Below are positions 43,813 through 53,639 of a stretch of DNA of 64,000 nucleotides, in pieces. The stretch is from Aurelia coerulea. Taxonomy: Eukaryota > Cnidaria > Scyphozoa > Semaeostomeae > Ulmaridae. The notes under the pieces were generated by a model. That model saw nothing but the letters and a program-made list of their open reading frames with translations. It did no database searches and was not told the DNA's origin. Positions within the stretch are counted from its first letter, which is position 1; each line of letters opens with the position of its first letter. Location of the stretch: the NCBI GenBank assembly GCA_039566865.1, contig CM076962.1, forward strand, positions 8,364,743 through 8,428,742, read 5' to 3'. The position numbers and the translations under genes are program-made.

Positions 43813-44478
43813 TCAAGCTTGAGTGAGATCAGGAATTTTGCTTCTTCGTCTCTCCAGGGTTTTCTCAGCAAGGTCAGAGTGGAAATAAATACCATCAGGT
43901 TTCTTTACTCTGGCTGCTTTCAGGATTGCCTCTTTTTGCTTCCATGACTTGATTTTTGCAACAACTGACCTAGGCCCATGCGACGAACCGTCTTCACGGG
44001 TTGCTCCTGGTGGGCGTTTTACGCCAATTCGATGTGCTCTTTCAATCTCCACTTCCGCTTGAAAGTCGAGCTTGTTTTTGACACATTCGACAACCATTTT
44101 CTCCGTGTCATCCCAGGATACTTCTTCGTCAGATTCGTTTAGGCCGATCAGTTTTATGTTATTTCTCCTCGACTGGTTCTCAATATATTCAACCTTGTTC
44201 TCAACACGCATGTACTCGATCGTTTGCTTCTCAAAGCTCGTGCAATTTTTATGGACGGTTTCGGTAACAAGTGATAGCTTCTGCTCAATTTCTGTTACGT
44301 CTCTTTGACTAAATTCGAGACTCTTCTGTAACTCAATCACATCTTTTTTTACCTCTTTTATGTCCTCTCTCAGTCCATTGAACATTACTTCAATCATACT
44401 GCGGAACGCATTTTCTTGAACAGCCATTAGGCTCTTGACAACTGCCAAACTGACCACTTCTTTATCGCTGTTAGTCAT
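43813..44478 (-). CDS. L1-like LINE ORF1 protein (coiled coil plus RRM-like domain)
   Basis: An uninterrupted 221-codon ORF with ATG at 44478. Residues about 30-105 have heptad spacing (DIKEVKKDVIELQKSLEF, VTEIEQKLSLVTETV), a predicted coiled coil. An RRM-like core follows (ENQSRRNNIKLIGLNESDEE), then a C-terminal domain with VEIERAHRIGVKRPPG, RSVVAKIKSWKQKEAILKAA and IYFHSDLAEKTLERR. This is the layout of L1-type ORF1 (transposase_22-like) RNA chaperones, which coat LINE RNA. No ORF2 follows; the sequence below 43800 is unrelated. It is intact as an ORF but isolated. Confidence 0.8.
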   Translation of the reverse strand: MTNSDKEVVSLAVVKSLMAVQENAFRSMIEVMFNGLREDIKEVKKDVIELQKSLEFSQRDVTEIEQKLSLVTETVHKNCTSFEKQTIEYMRVENKVEYIENQSRRNNIKLIGLNESDEEVSWDDTEKMVVECVKNKLDFQAEVEIERAHRIGVKRPPGATREDGSSHGPRSVVAKIKSWKQKEAILKAARVKKPDGIYFHSDLAEKTLERRRSKIPDLTQA

Positions 44479-44571
44479 CTTTCTGGATAACCAAGACCAC
44501 CATAATCTCTTCCATTGATAGCAAACAACTTAAACTGAACTTTTATCATAAAATTGAACGATATATATAGA

Positions 44572-44659
44572 TATTGTTCTGTAGCATCCGCACAAAATGT
44601 GAAATTGATATGATCTTTCATATCAATTTCACATTTTGTGCGGATGCTACAGAACAATA
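44572..44659. repeat. Perfect 42-bp inverted repeat with 4-nt loop
   Basis: 44572-44613 (starting TATTGTTCTGTAGCATCCGC) is exactly complementary to 44618-44659, separated only by TCTT. It lies about 95 bp upstream of the ATG of the minus-strand ORF1, within its presumed 5' leader. It may be a snap-back product of reverse transcription or a hairpin RNA locus. Confidence 0.9.
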
Positions 44660-45077
44660 CCTATCTTCAGGCTACTTTAAAAACAGTTGTTCAAATATTA
44701 TTTTGTCACATTGGTCAATCTATTTTTTTTTCACATTAAAAACAAAATGTACATTTCTTCCTTTTTTGACATTATATTCTTACGCACATTAGCATTTCAT
44801 ACTTATTTCATGTACCTGCTACACTGTAAGACGAAACGATAGCCATTTCTTACGCTGCTGAAAGCAAGGGACGCGATTCATGAATTTATACAAGGTGTAA
44901 TTGCCGATTCCCACCACTCATAATCTTGCAACGATGACAGCAGGATCGGATAAAGGCATGGGGGCAAGTGTTATCGAGGAGGAAATCACGAAATCGTTCG
45001 TTCTGGGTACGTTGGAAGTTACAGTTCTTGCCATTCTGGAACGTGGCAAGTTCATAAAGACTCATTCACAAGCTGGA
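44660..45077. other. No gene recognised
   Basis: AT-rich start, then mixed composition. The frame MTAGSDKGMGASVIEEEITK at 44937 is short and unassigned. Confidence 0.4.
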
Positions 45078-46080
45078 AAAATATGGAATTAGGGGCCTAC
45101 TGAGCAATTGGATTGTAAGTTTTTTGTCAAATAGATCCCAGATCGTTGTCCTGAATGGTATCAACTCTGATGGAGTCAAAGTAACATCAGGTGTCCCACA
45201 AGGATCTGTCCTTGGCCCTACTCTATTCACCCTATTCATCAATGACTTACCAAATGCAGTTAATAGCAAAGTGCGTCTATTCGCTGATGACTGCGTTGTA
45301 TACAGGACAATCAAGGGCAAGGAAGGTGTCGATGCTCTACAAGAAGATATTGATATTTTGCAGCAATGGGCTAATGAATCACTATGTCGTTTCATCCAGA
45401 AAATTGTGAATTGTTAAGGGTTACAAATAAACTAAACCCAGTTAAAGGAACCTACGAAATGGATGATCACATTCTCAAGGAAGTTAATGATAAAAGATAT
45501 CTTGGGTGACACTGCAAAATGAGTTGAACTGGAATAAACACATCCAGAACATTTGTGCAAAGGCAAGCAGTACCCTAGGACTGCTCCGTCGAACTGTGGG
45601 AAACTGTCCTCGTGCAGTTAAAGAAAGATGCTACAAAACACTTGTAAGGCCCGCAGTTGAATACTCCAGCACAGTCTGGGATCCCCACACCTCTCAAAAT
45701 ATCGATAAGATAGAAAGAATTCAGAGAAGAGGAGTAAGATTCGTGAACAACAATTATGATAGAATTGCCAGTCCTAGTGCCATGATTAAAGAACTTGGAT
45801 GGGAGCCGTTGATTGAAAAAAGAGCCAAGGCAAAAGCAATAACAGCATATAAAATTTTCAAACAGCTCATTGACATTCCACGTGAAAGGTTTATTCAGTC
45901 AAAGATTACCTGCACAAGGAGTCAATCAACTCTCTAGATACCCTATTGTCGTACAAACATCTATAAGTTTTCATACTTTCCAACTGCTGCAAAGTTGTGG
46001 AACACTGTGCCTATTTACATCAGAGACCAAATAACATTAGCAGCTTTTAAGAGCTCTTTAGATCAGATACAATTAATTTA
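45078..46080 (+). pseudogene. LINE (family F) reverse transcriptase 3' half
   Basis: Starts inside the palm (YGIRGLLSNWIVSFLSNRSQ), then SGVPQGSVLGPTLFTLFIND, catalytic FADDCVVY, LQQWANES. After shifts come NELNWNKHIQNICAKASSTL, TLVRPAVEYSSTVWDPHT, RIQRRGVRFVNNNYDR and LGWEPLIEKRAKAKAITAYK. Beyond the stop at 45935 the C-terminal AAKLWNTVPIYIRDQITLAA-like sequence continues in another frame to about 46080. The WDPHT/RRGVRFV signature resembles the L2-like branch of non-LTR elements. 5' truncated at about 45078. Confidence 0.85.
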
Positions 46081-47336
46081 GACGCTGATGACATTAGTTC
46101 GAGCTAAGCTTTACTTTTACTCGCAAAACCAGTAAATTTGAACGATTTGTTGGGGAAACTGGCAGTAGATTGTGGTTGAAAGGGTGGATTTTTGCTATCT
46201 GAACCAGTTAAAGTACCTTTATCATTTGTGCTGCTTCGCGATTTTAATGGTGGTCCTTTTTGTAAGATGTAAATGTAAGTACCTCTTAATTTGCAACTTA
46301 TTTATATTGACGGTGCGGTGTTTTTTAGACCCGTACAGTGCAACTTTTCCGTTGTTCATTCTACCCTCAACATTAAATCTTGAATATCTCCGGAGGTATT
46401 GATGTCAGTTTCAAACTGAAAACTGATCCAGATAGCGCTCTAAATTTGGCATCTTGTGAGAAGTTTTAAAGATACTTAAGCACACAGAAGGAGACTTTTG
46501 ATTTAGGCTACACTTTCCAGGAGCAGGATTGTTGAGGCTGCACGCAGGCTACACATGAATACGTTTCAGTCCGCAACGAGCTGTTTACTATGACAAACAA
46601 CAGTGAAAATGAGGTTGAATTCAAAGTTCTGGGATTTCTCCAAATTTTGAAATAATTCGTAGTGCCCATCATTAACTCTGCATTAGAGTATTGGGAGCAG
46701 TTCTGTGGAGAATTTTTTTGAAAATCTTCACTCCCCTTCTGTCGGTTTATATTTTGGTAAAGGGTGGTAAATCATCCAAAAAGGGCCTAAATCTGAGATT
46801 TCAAATTGCCCGGTTGGTTTTCGGTTCCATGTGATTGGTTTAGCGCGTGTCACATGTCAATTTTGTTAGCCAGTTAGGATTTAGTGCCTATCTTTTGCAG
46901 GCGTGCAGTTAGCAAAACCGATGCGGAAAACAAAGAGCTTGTTTTTAAATGCAACGTTGCAAGTTGTTGTTGTTAGAAACAACAACAGCAACGAGCGAGA
47001 GTTATGGATATTGTTCCTATGTTTCCTTTCTTCACATAGATATATAGGCACACATATTTTTCGAAATAAGTCATCTAAATGACAGCTCTGCTACCGCTGC
47101 GCTGCAACAAGAGCGTGATATTGCGGAGGCAATGAACCATCACTTTGTTTTGGTTGGTCCAAAGCTTGCGGAGAAGATCATTTCTAATCAAGGTGATGAT
47201 TGCCTGCGTTACATCATAGTCACAAGAGTAGGATAGTCGGGAAACAAACAGGAGGCTATTGAATTCAGCTATTGTTCCCTTTCCGATGTTGATGCGCGCT
47301 CGTTCCCAGTTTACTACGTGAACACAAATCCACAAC
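46081..47336. other. No gene recognised
   Basis: No family resemblance in any frame, no RNA gene. It may be upstream sequence of the gene fragment that starts at 47337. Confidence 0.45.
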
Positions 47337-47544
47337 ATGGTGTCCGCTAGTGGCAGTGATGGTTATTTCTTCTTTTGTGATGATTTGGATGCCGTTTTAG
47401 TGTTTGTTAACCAAGATTTACCTGCTGAAAGTGTTGATTTGATGATGACCTCAATGTCCTACTGGAAGAAATTGATTCCATTGCTCCTGCTGAAGGATTT
47501 TTATGCGAGAAGTGCATCAAAGTTTGCAAAACGAAACAAGGATT

Positions 47545-47909
47545 TTTTTTATATTGATTTGAAAAAATGTTTTCAAACTACAAAATACATACATTCCTAT
47601 GTACCAGCCACAGCGGGGAAGGGCACTGGGTCATCTGGTCTCCACTATGGCTGGCACTTACAATATTTTCTTTTTATATATTCATAATATGGTACATTAC
47701 ATGCTACCTACTATACTTTCTAATTACTATACTACTTATTACGCACTTACAATTCAACTATACTATACACAGAAAAAAAAAACGAAAAACAATAAACACA
47801 TATAGGGAGAGGGGTTGCTGCTTTGTTTTATGACATAATTTACTGGCTGAGTCGAAAATGCCCGCCGACGTCTGGCACATAAACAATCTGAGCAGACAAG
47901 CCATTTAAA
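47545..47909 (-). mobile_element. 365-bp retroposon with 11-bp TSD and short A tail, carrying hairpin copy 2
   Basis: Flanked by AAACAAGGATT at 47534-47544 and 47910-47920. On the minus strand it starts TTTAAATGGCTTGTCTGCTC and ends in AAAAAA next to the TSD, so it is a retroposed copy. It contains the 57-nt hairpin (47601-47657) and a CAGCAACCCCTCTCCCT word that has a counterpart in the leader of the family C LINE, so it may be a SINE or a truncated LINE leader. No clear Pol III A/B box pair is seen. Confidence 0.8.
47601..47657 (+). other. Conserved 57-nt hairpin, copy 2
   Basis: GTACCAGCCACAG at 47601 against CTATGGCTGGCAC at 47645-47657. Compared with copy 1, a T-A pair is replaced by G-C, and two inner pairs become G-U pairs if the plus strand is the RNA. 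The loop word GGGTCATCTGGTC is nearly unchanged. Confidence 0.7.
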
Positions 47910-48359
47910 AAACAAGGATTGACCTGGCACACGAATGCAGCTCATGTTCAACGAGAATTCGAGGATCCTGTTGCTTCCAAACGCAAAACACCAGAAAATA
48001 TGCTCCATCCACTGTCTCTCAAGACACTTATTGATACCAGTGTTGCTAAATTGGCTTCTGATGAGTGTTATTCAGACAAATTGTGCGCAGAGTTTCCCAA
48101 CAACAAAATGAATGTTGATGATGCAGCTTCGTCCTACCGGTATGTAAGAGATATGATTGGCACTTTAAAGGGGAATGCTGAGAAGTTCTACCCAGAATTT
48201 TACAAGTGTGTTTCCTTTGAGGACATTGTTTTCGAGAATCTTTCACGGAGAGGCTCAATAGTTTTGGGGTTTGAAATGGCCAATCATGGCCTGGCACAAA
48301 CCAGGGCAAATTTTGTAACAATAGAAGCTCTGGTATGTTTACATATGACGGAATCTTGA

Positions 48360-49384
48360 TTGACCAGCCGATCAGAGAGCTCTATTTCTATGGCGTCATC
48401 TGATGATAATGGCGGAGAGAGGGGTTTGCTGTGGAGAAAACCACACCCTCTTTTTTTCCTCGCCACGAAAATATACTTTTGCAAACCTCTAAAATTTTTT
48501 GCACCCGTATAGAATGAGAAATTTTACATACTTGGTTGCTTTCACTAAGCTATGCGCCTTCTGCTCATCGTGCGATAGTTCGCTAATGGCTCCCCTTTTT
48601 TCCCGTCCTCCACGAACCCTCAAACGTCTAGGCCCAAACCGTGAAAATATTGTTACAGTACATACACCTTACCTTTCCTCGACTTGAAAGTATCTCTATA
48701 AAATCAATATTCAGGAATTACTGGCTTGGCGTTGAGAATTCAGCTTGACCTGGTTGACCTTATCGTCTCATCAGACTTGTCTTGGTTTGAAAATCCGAAA
48801 GCTAAAGTAATTGTGAAGATGCAGATAAGAAAGAACTTACCCAACTTTCATTCACTGAGACCAAGCAATACTTGCTAAACAAAAGTCCACTTGTTCAATC
48901 CTGAGCAAAACGAAGTCCCAATGATAGCATGAAACTGTTTTCACAACACATGTTTGACCAACACAGCCTTGATCTGGATAATGTACATCCATTCTGAAAT
49001 CTAAGAAAGGGCTCGAAAAAAATCTTGCCTCCAGTCTCCTAAAATAAAAAAGTATTTTCGCAACAAACTTCATTGTTGCTTTTTGTGGCAGTCATTTTCA
49101 GTTTATTTTGAGGCAATTGACTAAGAAATAGTCTTTAACCATTTTTCCTTGATGAAAGTAAGAATTCGGCTTCATAAGAAACCAAACTCTCTCAGATCAC
49201 TCAAAAATTAAGAAACTTGAATGTTGGAATCTAAGGAGCAGCTTTTCAGAGCGGCAAATTTCAGCGATTAATTGATATCGATCCCAACATTTTAAAAGGT
49301 CTTTGATTGCGAAATAATTTATCAGAAACGTACAATCGCGGACAAAACTCATGAGAAATGTTGCTTTTTGGAGGAAGCTTTGAG
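48360..49384. other. No gene recognised
   Basis: No family-level similarity seen. The left part may be the former 3' region or intron of the C2H2-type pseudogene. Confidence 0.4.
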
Positions 49385-49830
49385 TTAGGATCCAATGGTT
49401 TTCAACTCCTCTTTACGGAAGGGTATTCCCTGATGTCTATTGGCGAGGGTCACCCCAATCTTCAAATCAGGCTCTATAAGTGAGGCAAACAACTATAAAC
49501 CTATCTCGGTGATCTCTGTGTTCTCGAAGATTTTCGAAAGAGTTGTGCATGATCAAGTTTATAAATACCTCCAGGCAAATAAAGCTCTGACAATGAGTCT
49601 ATCAGCTTTTCAAAAACTTTGTTCAACAATAACATCATTGATTAATAGTACTGACTATTGGTATGAGAATATTGACCCCAAGCAATTTAATCTAGCAATT
49701 TTCCTTGATCTCAAAAAGGCTTTCGATACCGTTGAAAACAATATTTTGTTAGAAAAATTAAAGTGCCTATCAGGTCGGATAAAATATTTTCTACAAATCG
49801 TCTTAAATTGAAGCTTAAGATATATATGAC
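49385..49830 (+). pseudogene. LINE reverse transcriptase fingers/palm fragment
   Basis: ARVTPIFKSGSISEANNYKP, then ISVISVFSKIFERVVHDQVY and FNLAIFLDLKKAFDTVENNI. These are RT blocks 1 to 3. The usual NYRPI reads NYKPI. It stops before the catalytic box and lacks any EN, so it is truncated at both ends. It is closest in style to families C and D. Confidence 0.8.
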
Positions 49831-50844
49831 GAACTCTTAACACTCTCGCAACGATACGGCCACGAAAAACCCTTGAAATGAGGGTTCAAAGATACCCCAC
49901 TCTGCAGGATGTTGCGCAACACGGGAGTCTGGGTCAAGCGAATGTGTGACGTGTTCTCCAGAAGAAGGTTTTGCTTTCGTTTGCTTTTGTACACAAAAGC
50001 CGTATATGATCTATCGAAACGACAAACGCAAGTCGAAGCCGGTGCCTACTAACCTGTATTAAAATGCGGTTTATTACATCAAAATGAGCTCAGACTCGGA
50101 ACTAGAGCAAAGCAATTCTGGAAACGATTGTCTGGTGTACTTTGAGGAAGAAATCGAAGGGCTTGTAGGTGCAGTTGGTGCGGCAGCCCCAGATGTGGAT
50201 TACGACGCTTAGATGGATAGGCTAGACCTAGGCCAAGGGAGAGCCTCTCGCCGATGATGAGCATTGCATACAATAACCGGAGAGAGGAGGAGAGACAGCG
50301 AAAGGAAATTCTAGTTGGAGAGTTCGACACCAAATGGTAATTTCCCAGTTGAATCTTGGTGAGTGACATTTTGAATGAAATTAATTCTCAGCAGCTTAGA
50401 AGTAACTACAAATCTAAGCTGTTTACACACTCCTTTTAGGCCACTAGAACCAACCAAAACAAAAGCATCTTTTCAGCAGTTTCGTGTTGACTAATTATGA
50501 TAGGGCTAAAAGTTTTCTGTCATCGAATGCATGCAGGGAATGCATGTTTGGAAAATGCTTCTATGGAATCTGTAAACAAAGAATTTGTCATTGCTATTTT
50601 ACTGGATAAAAGAAGCCCTATCATCCTCTTCATATGATGATGACCAAAACATTGCAAGCATCACTCAGCATCCTGGATCTTCAGAAATCTGACTTGGTAA
50701 ATGCTCATTGCCTCACTTGACAGATAAATATGAAACTAATGACAATGTGAAATACAGGAGAACTGGTAGAGAAAATGGACGAGTCATAAATATCTATTAA
50801 TACACCAAATATCTTAAAATGAATAAATAGCCTAGAGCTTAGAA

Positions 50845-50876
50845 GACTAAACGTTTCGGGCTTAACCCTTCATCAG
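50845..50876 (-). ncRNA. Minimal hammerhead ribozyme-like motif (degenerate)
   Basis: On the minus strand CTGATGA, then AGGGTTAAGCCC (stem II candidate with 2-3 G-C pairs), then GAAAC, GTTTA and GTC. All invariant core bases CUGANGA and GAA are there, with a 2-bp stem III (AC/GU) and a GUC cleavage triplet. Stem I pairing is poor, so activity as a monomer is doubtful. Confidence 0.45.
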
Positions 50877-51003
50877 TAGTAACGAGAAATGGGTACGTTA
50901 GAGCGTAAGAAGCAGAAAAAGAACGATTGATAGAATAGTATATTAATAGAATGAAGAAAGAATGCGGCGCAAGAATGCGACGTAAAAGAAGGAGCGTACG
51001 ATT

Positions 51004-51119
51004 CGAAAAGGAAAACCTGATAGAAGATGATGGGTGAAGAAACTACGATATGAATGAGAAGCGAAAAGGAAAACCTGATAGAAGATGATGGGTGAAGAAA
51101 CTACGATATGAATGAGAAG
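51004..51119 (+). repeat. 58-bp exact tandem duplication
   Basis: The unit beginning CGAAAAGGAAAACCTGATAG is present at 51004-51061 and 51062-51119 without visible differences. Confidence 0.9.
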
Positions 51120-51126
51120 CGTTTAT

Positions 51127-51261
51127 TAAGTCCATTCGGTATTAAAGTTCCCAATATGGTCGTTCTAGGACTTTTATTCGCGGACCAAGACAATAGAAAA
51201 CGAAAGACTTTGGAAAAGAGGTTAATTTTCAAATTGGGAACTTTAATACCGAATGGACTTA
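51127..51261. repeat. 29-bp inverted repeat around a 77-bp loop
   Basis: TAAGTCCATTCGGTATTAAA at 51127 continues to 51155 and is mirrored by 51233-51261. The right arm encodes the KLGTLIPNGL phrase, so the left arm is an inverted copy of that coding end. Confidence 0.85.
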
Positions 51262-51599
51262 CCGCATGGCAACATCAAACAGAAAATACGAACATCACAC
51301 TAAACATGACTACTGGAAACAAAAAATTTAGATTTTATTTCATGTACCAAGTCAGTTTTTCTTTGAAACCATATGATGGACAGTTTTCTATATCCTATTG
51401 TACTTTAGAGGCCTCCTGCAGGTATTAACCTGTTACATTTCTTTGCAGGTTCTTTATAGCAGTGGCATACAAGGAGTTTACCAGGCTTGTCCATGGACGG
51501 CTTGATAACAACAAACATGTCCCATTACAAGCATGTGCATACCACATTAACAACCAGGTTTCCAGGTACAGAGCTGCAGGGTTTTGAAGAGGAAGATTG

Positions 51600-52420
51600 A
51601 CTGGTATAAACAACTAAATGGGGTCGAAAATAGGCACTTTCATATGAATTAAGCACAGCGTTTCAACCATAGCCCACTATCAAGCTATGCTCCAAATGGT
51701 GTTCTTAATTCATTTCATGTCAAAGTACTTATATTTTACTTTTGGTTAGTTGTTTATCTTTGTACTTGCACTACACGCAACAAGAAGAGTTTTGAATGAT
51801 CTGTATTATTTGATGTAGATCTAGATACAACAAGATTCAATGAAATAAAACAGTTTCAACAGAATCAGGCTTTCTTTCCTAGAGCAGACACTGCTGATAA
51901 AATAACGGTCTGAAAATTCCCAAAAGTGTGCCGGTTTCCATGTCCCGTGAATCTTGTGGTATCTACTTAATAAATAATATCTTTTTATGTTGTACTCGAT
52001 ATCAAAAACTTTTGTACAAGCAATATACATAATATTGATAGTATCGATGACCACAAAGTTGAAACGTGTCGAGAACAGTAGAAGAGACATGAAGAATCAA
52101 AGCCGTCTTTTTATTGCGTACACCTTTATAATATTGATAGTAAATGTTTCAAAGGCTCTACATCATACAGTAAAGGCCTTTTCATATTTGCACTGCATTC
52201 TTGCTTAAGAATTCTCAAAAATCTTTCAGAAAATGTTTAATGTCTTTAGAATTCTTGTTTTTCTTTGCTACAAACTGTTAACAGCTTCTGCAGCCAGGTG
52301 ACAAACAGACAGCATCTTCATGCTACAAGGAATAAGGAGGAAATATTAACAACTTCTGTCAAAAACTCATCAATGTTCAGATTGGGCACATTTGATAAAC
52401 ACTTTTCAACATTAGATCAT
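51600..52420. other. No gene recognised
   Basis: AT-rich; short frames without family resemblance. Confidence 0.4.
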
Positions 52421-53470
52421 CATCATCATCATCATCATTAATTTATTTAACGTAGGCTAAATAAAATATAAAGAATAGCTAAATTACAGCTAATTTAGGT
52501 CTACTTTACAAAATTTACAAAATTTACAAATTAATTCCTAAACCTAATCAATAAAAACATTTAGTGGATTATTTACAAGATAAAAATCATGCCTTCCCTA
52601 CGAGGCACGGAGCGACGCCCACCTCCCAGAGAGACGGCGGACACACCGCGCGAGGGAACCCCCACACGCATATCCTCAGCTGCGGTCGCCGCTGGGGTAA
52701 AATTCCCCAGTTCAACCGCAGCCCAGTGCCTGCATCGTGAAGGGGACCTCACATCCCGCACAGTACATCCCCCATCCCAATGAGAAGCAGCGCATCGCCC
52801 CCCACCCCCGCGAGAAGGCTGATGAAACGTTTATCATGTTAGAAACCCAACTCTTGGAATATATGTTTTGCAGAGCCTACAGTTGCATTTATCACCATTC
52901 CAACATCTGATTCGTTTTTTGAAAATAGGAAGGGTGCTTGATCGTTTTATTTCGTGCGGTAAAAACTGCCAAAGTTTATTTCCGAGGTAGGCTATGGTCT
53001 CAACTCCAAAGGACGTGGTTCGTACCTTTGGAATTTGAGCGTCATTTCCATGCCTCAGATTGCAGCTAATACCTCGCTCCATAAAAATATCCTTAATGAA
53101 AGGTGGATTTAGATCAGACCTTGTTTTAAAAATTTCCGTCATAAGCAACTGTAGGTTTTTTACATGGATGGGCACCGAATTGGTCTGCTCCAGGAGAGAA
53201 CCAAAATCATTTCCGTGATCCTTGTACGCAATGCGCAATGCCCTTTCGTGAACATGATTTATTCTATGGTTTAAAGTTCTGTCATAAAACATCCAAACAA
53301 GTGGACAGTAGCAACCACAATGCGATAACACAAATGCTCTCATTAGCTGCTGCAATTTGTCAGTCATTTTTCAAAAACGTAGCTCTTTCTTTGATTATGC
53401 GTATGCTTGGGTGTGATTCAAATTTCTTTATAGCTTTGTCGATTGGATCTATTATGTCATTTGCTGGCAG
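52421..53470 (-). pseudogene. LINE family A deletion derivative
   Basis: On the minus strand it starts in the EN-RT linker (NDIIDPIDKAIKKFESHPSI, about 53390-53460), then jumps at about 53370 directly to the RT thumb (DKLQQLMRAFVLSHCGCYCP), skipping fingers and palm. It continues RALRIAYKDHGNDFGSLL, KLWQFLPHEIKRSSTLPIFK and ends NGDKCNCRLCKTYIPRVGFL with the family Cys cluster. The 3' UTR contains a GC-rich block (52589-52815) and ends in an ATG/GAT microsatellite (52417-52439). Confidence 0.85.
52589..52815. other. GC-rich island inside a LINE 3' UTR
   Basis: About 230 bp rich in CpG and C-runs (GCGACGCCCACCTCCC, CGCTGGGGTAAAATTCCCCA) in a strongly AT-rich setting. Both strands are open across it, but the frames show only Arg/Pro/Ala-rich composition. 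The other family A copies here lack it. Confidence 0.65.
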
Positions 53471-53639
53471 CAATCAAGTTTCAACAGCGCAAGGACCAGA
53501 TATTGCTGCAAAGCTACATTTTCTGTGAATTGGGCTAAGGGCCCAGGGGGTGGATAGGGGTACTCAGGTTACTTTCTTGCGTCTAACATTTGTGCAAGAA
53601 TTCTCTTTCTGGGTCCTTTATTTTGACAGGCTCTTTCTT

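Larger units (their letters stand above)
47337..48359 (+). pseudogene. C2H2-finger hypothetical gene of cnidarian type, frameshifted and split by a retroposon
   Basis: ATG at 47337 opens MVSASGSDGYFFFCDDLDAV. A one-base shift near 47438 leads to DDDLNVLLEEIDSIAPAEGF and half a zinc finger (CEKCIKVCKTKQG). A 365-bp insert (47545-47909) flanked by an 11-bp duplication interrupts it. The finger then resumes as GLTWHTNAAH, completing Cys-x2-Cys-x12-His-x4-His. Downstream come LIDTSVAKLASDECYSDKLC, GTLKGNAEKFYPEFYKCVSF and LSRRGSIVLGFEMANH. I recall this finger plus FYPxFYK plus LLGFExANH arrangement from a multicopy family of coral uncharacterised proteins. Function unknown, probably nucleic-acid binding. 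Confidence 0.7.
50806..51340. mobile_element. Penelope-like element remnant with hammerhead-like motif
   Basis: The plus-strand phrase KRKTLEKRLIFKLGTLIPNG followed by L resembles the last segment of the GIY-YIG endonuclease of Penelope-like elements (KExWIxxLxTxxPxGLN). About 330 bp upstream lies a minus-strand hammerhead-like core (50845-50876), a motif reported in the terminal repeats of Penelope-like elements. No RT remains. A 58-bp tandem duplication and a 29-bp inverted repeat fall inside. Confidence 0.45.
50084..51590 (+). pseudogene. P2X7 C-domain-like gene remnant, interrupted by a Penelope-like remnant
   Basis: Four colinear pieces. First, ATG at 50084 with the acidic segment MSSDSELEQSNSGNDCLVYF ending DVDYDA and an in-frame TAG at 50210. 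Second, RREEERQRKEILVGEFDTKW followed by GTAATT, a possible donor (50340). Third, IASITQHPGSSEI near 50660. Fourth, after TTTCTTTGCAG (51449), FIAVAYKEFTRLVHGRLDNN, then VPLQACAYHINNQVSRYRAA and GF with a stop near 51588. The last piece matches the pattern VAYRxFxRW, VxLPxCAVxxIR, YxGF of the cytoplasmic domain of P2X7-type proteins, and ITxHPGF is the conserved block before it. Conserved Trp and Arg are replaced. Stops and split blocks indicate a pseudogene. Confidence 0.6.

Noticed and set aside
52573..52783. Arg/Pro-rich frames on both strands of the GC-rich island
   Set aside because: Open frames are expected in GC-rich sequence; the island lies in a LINE 3' UTR.
52815..52835. CTGATGAAACGTTT as a second hammerhead core
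   Set aside because: Stem II is missing between CTGATGA and AAC; the fold cannot form.
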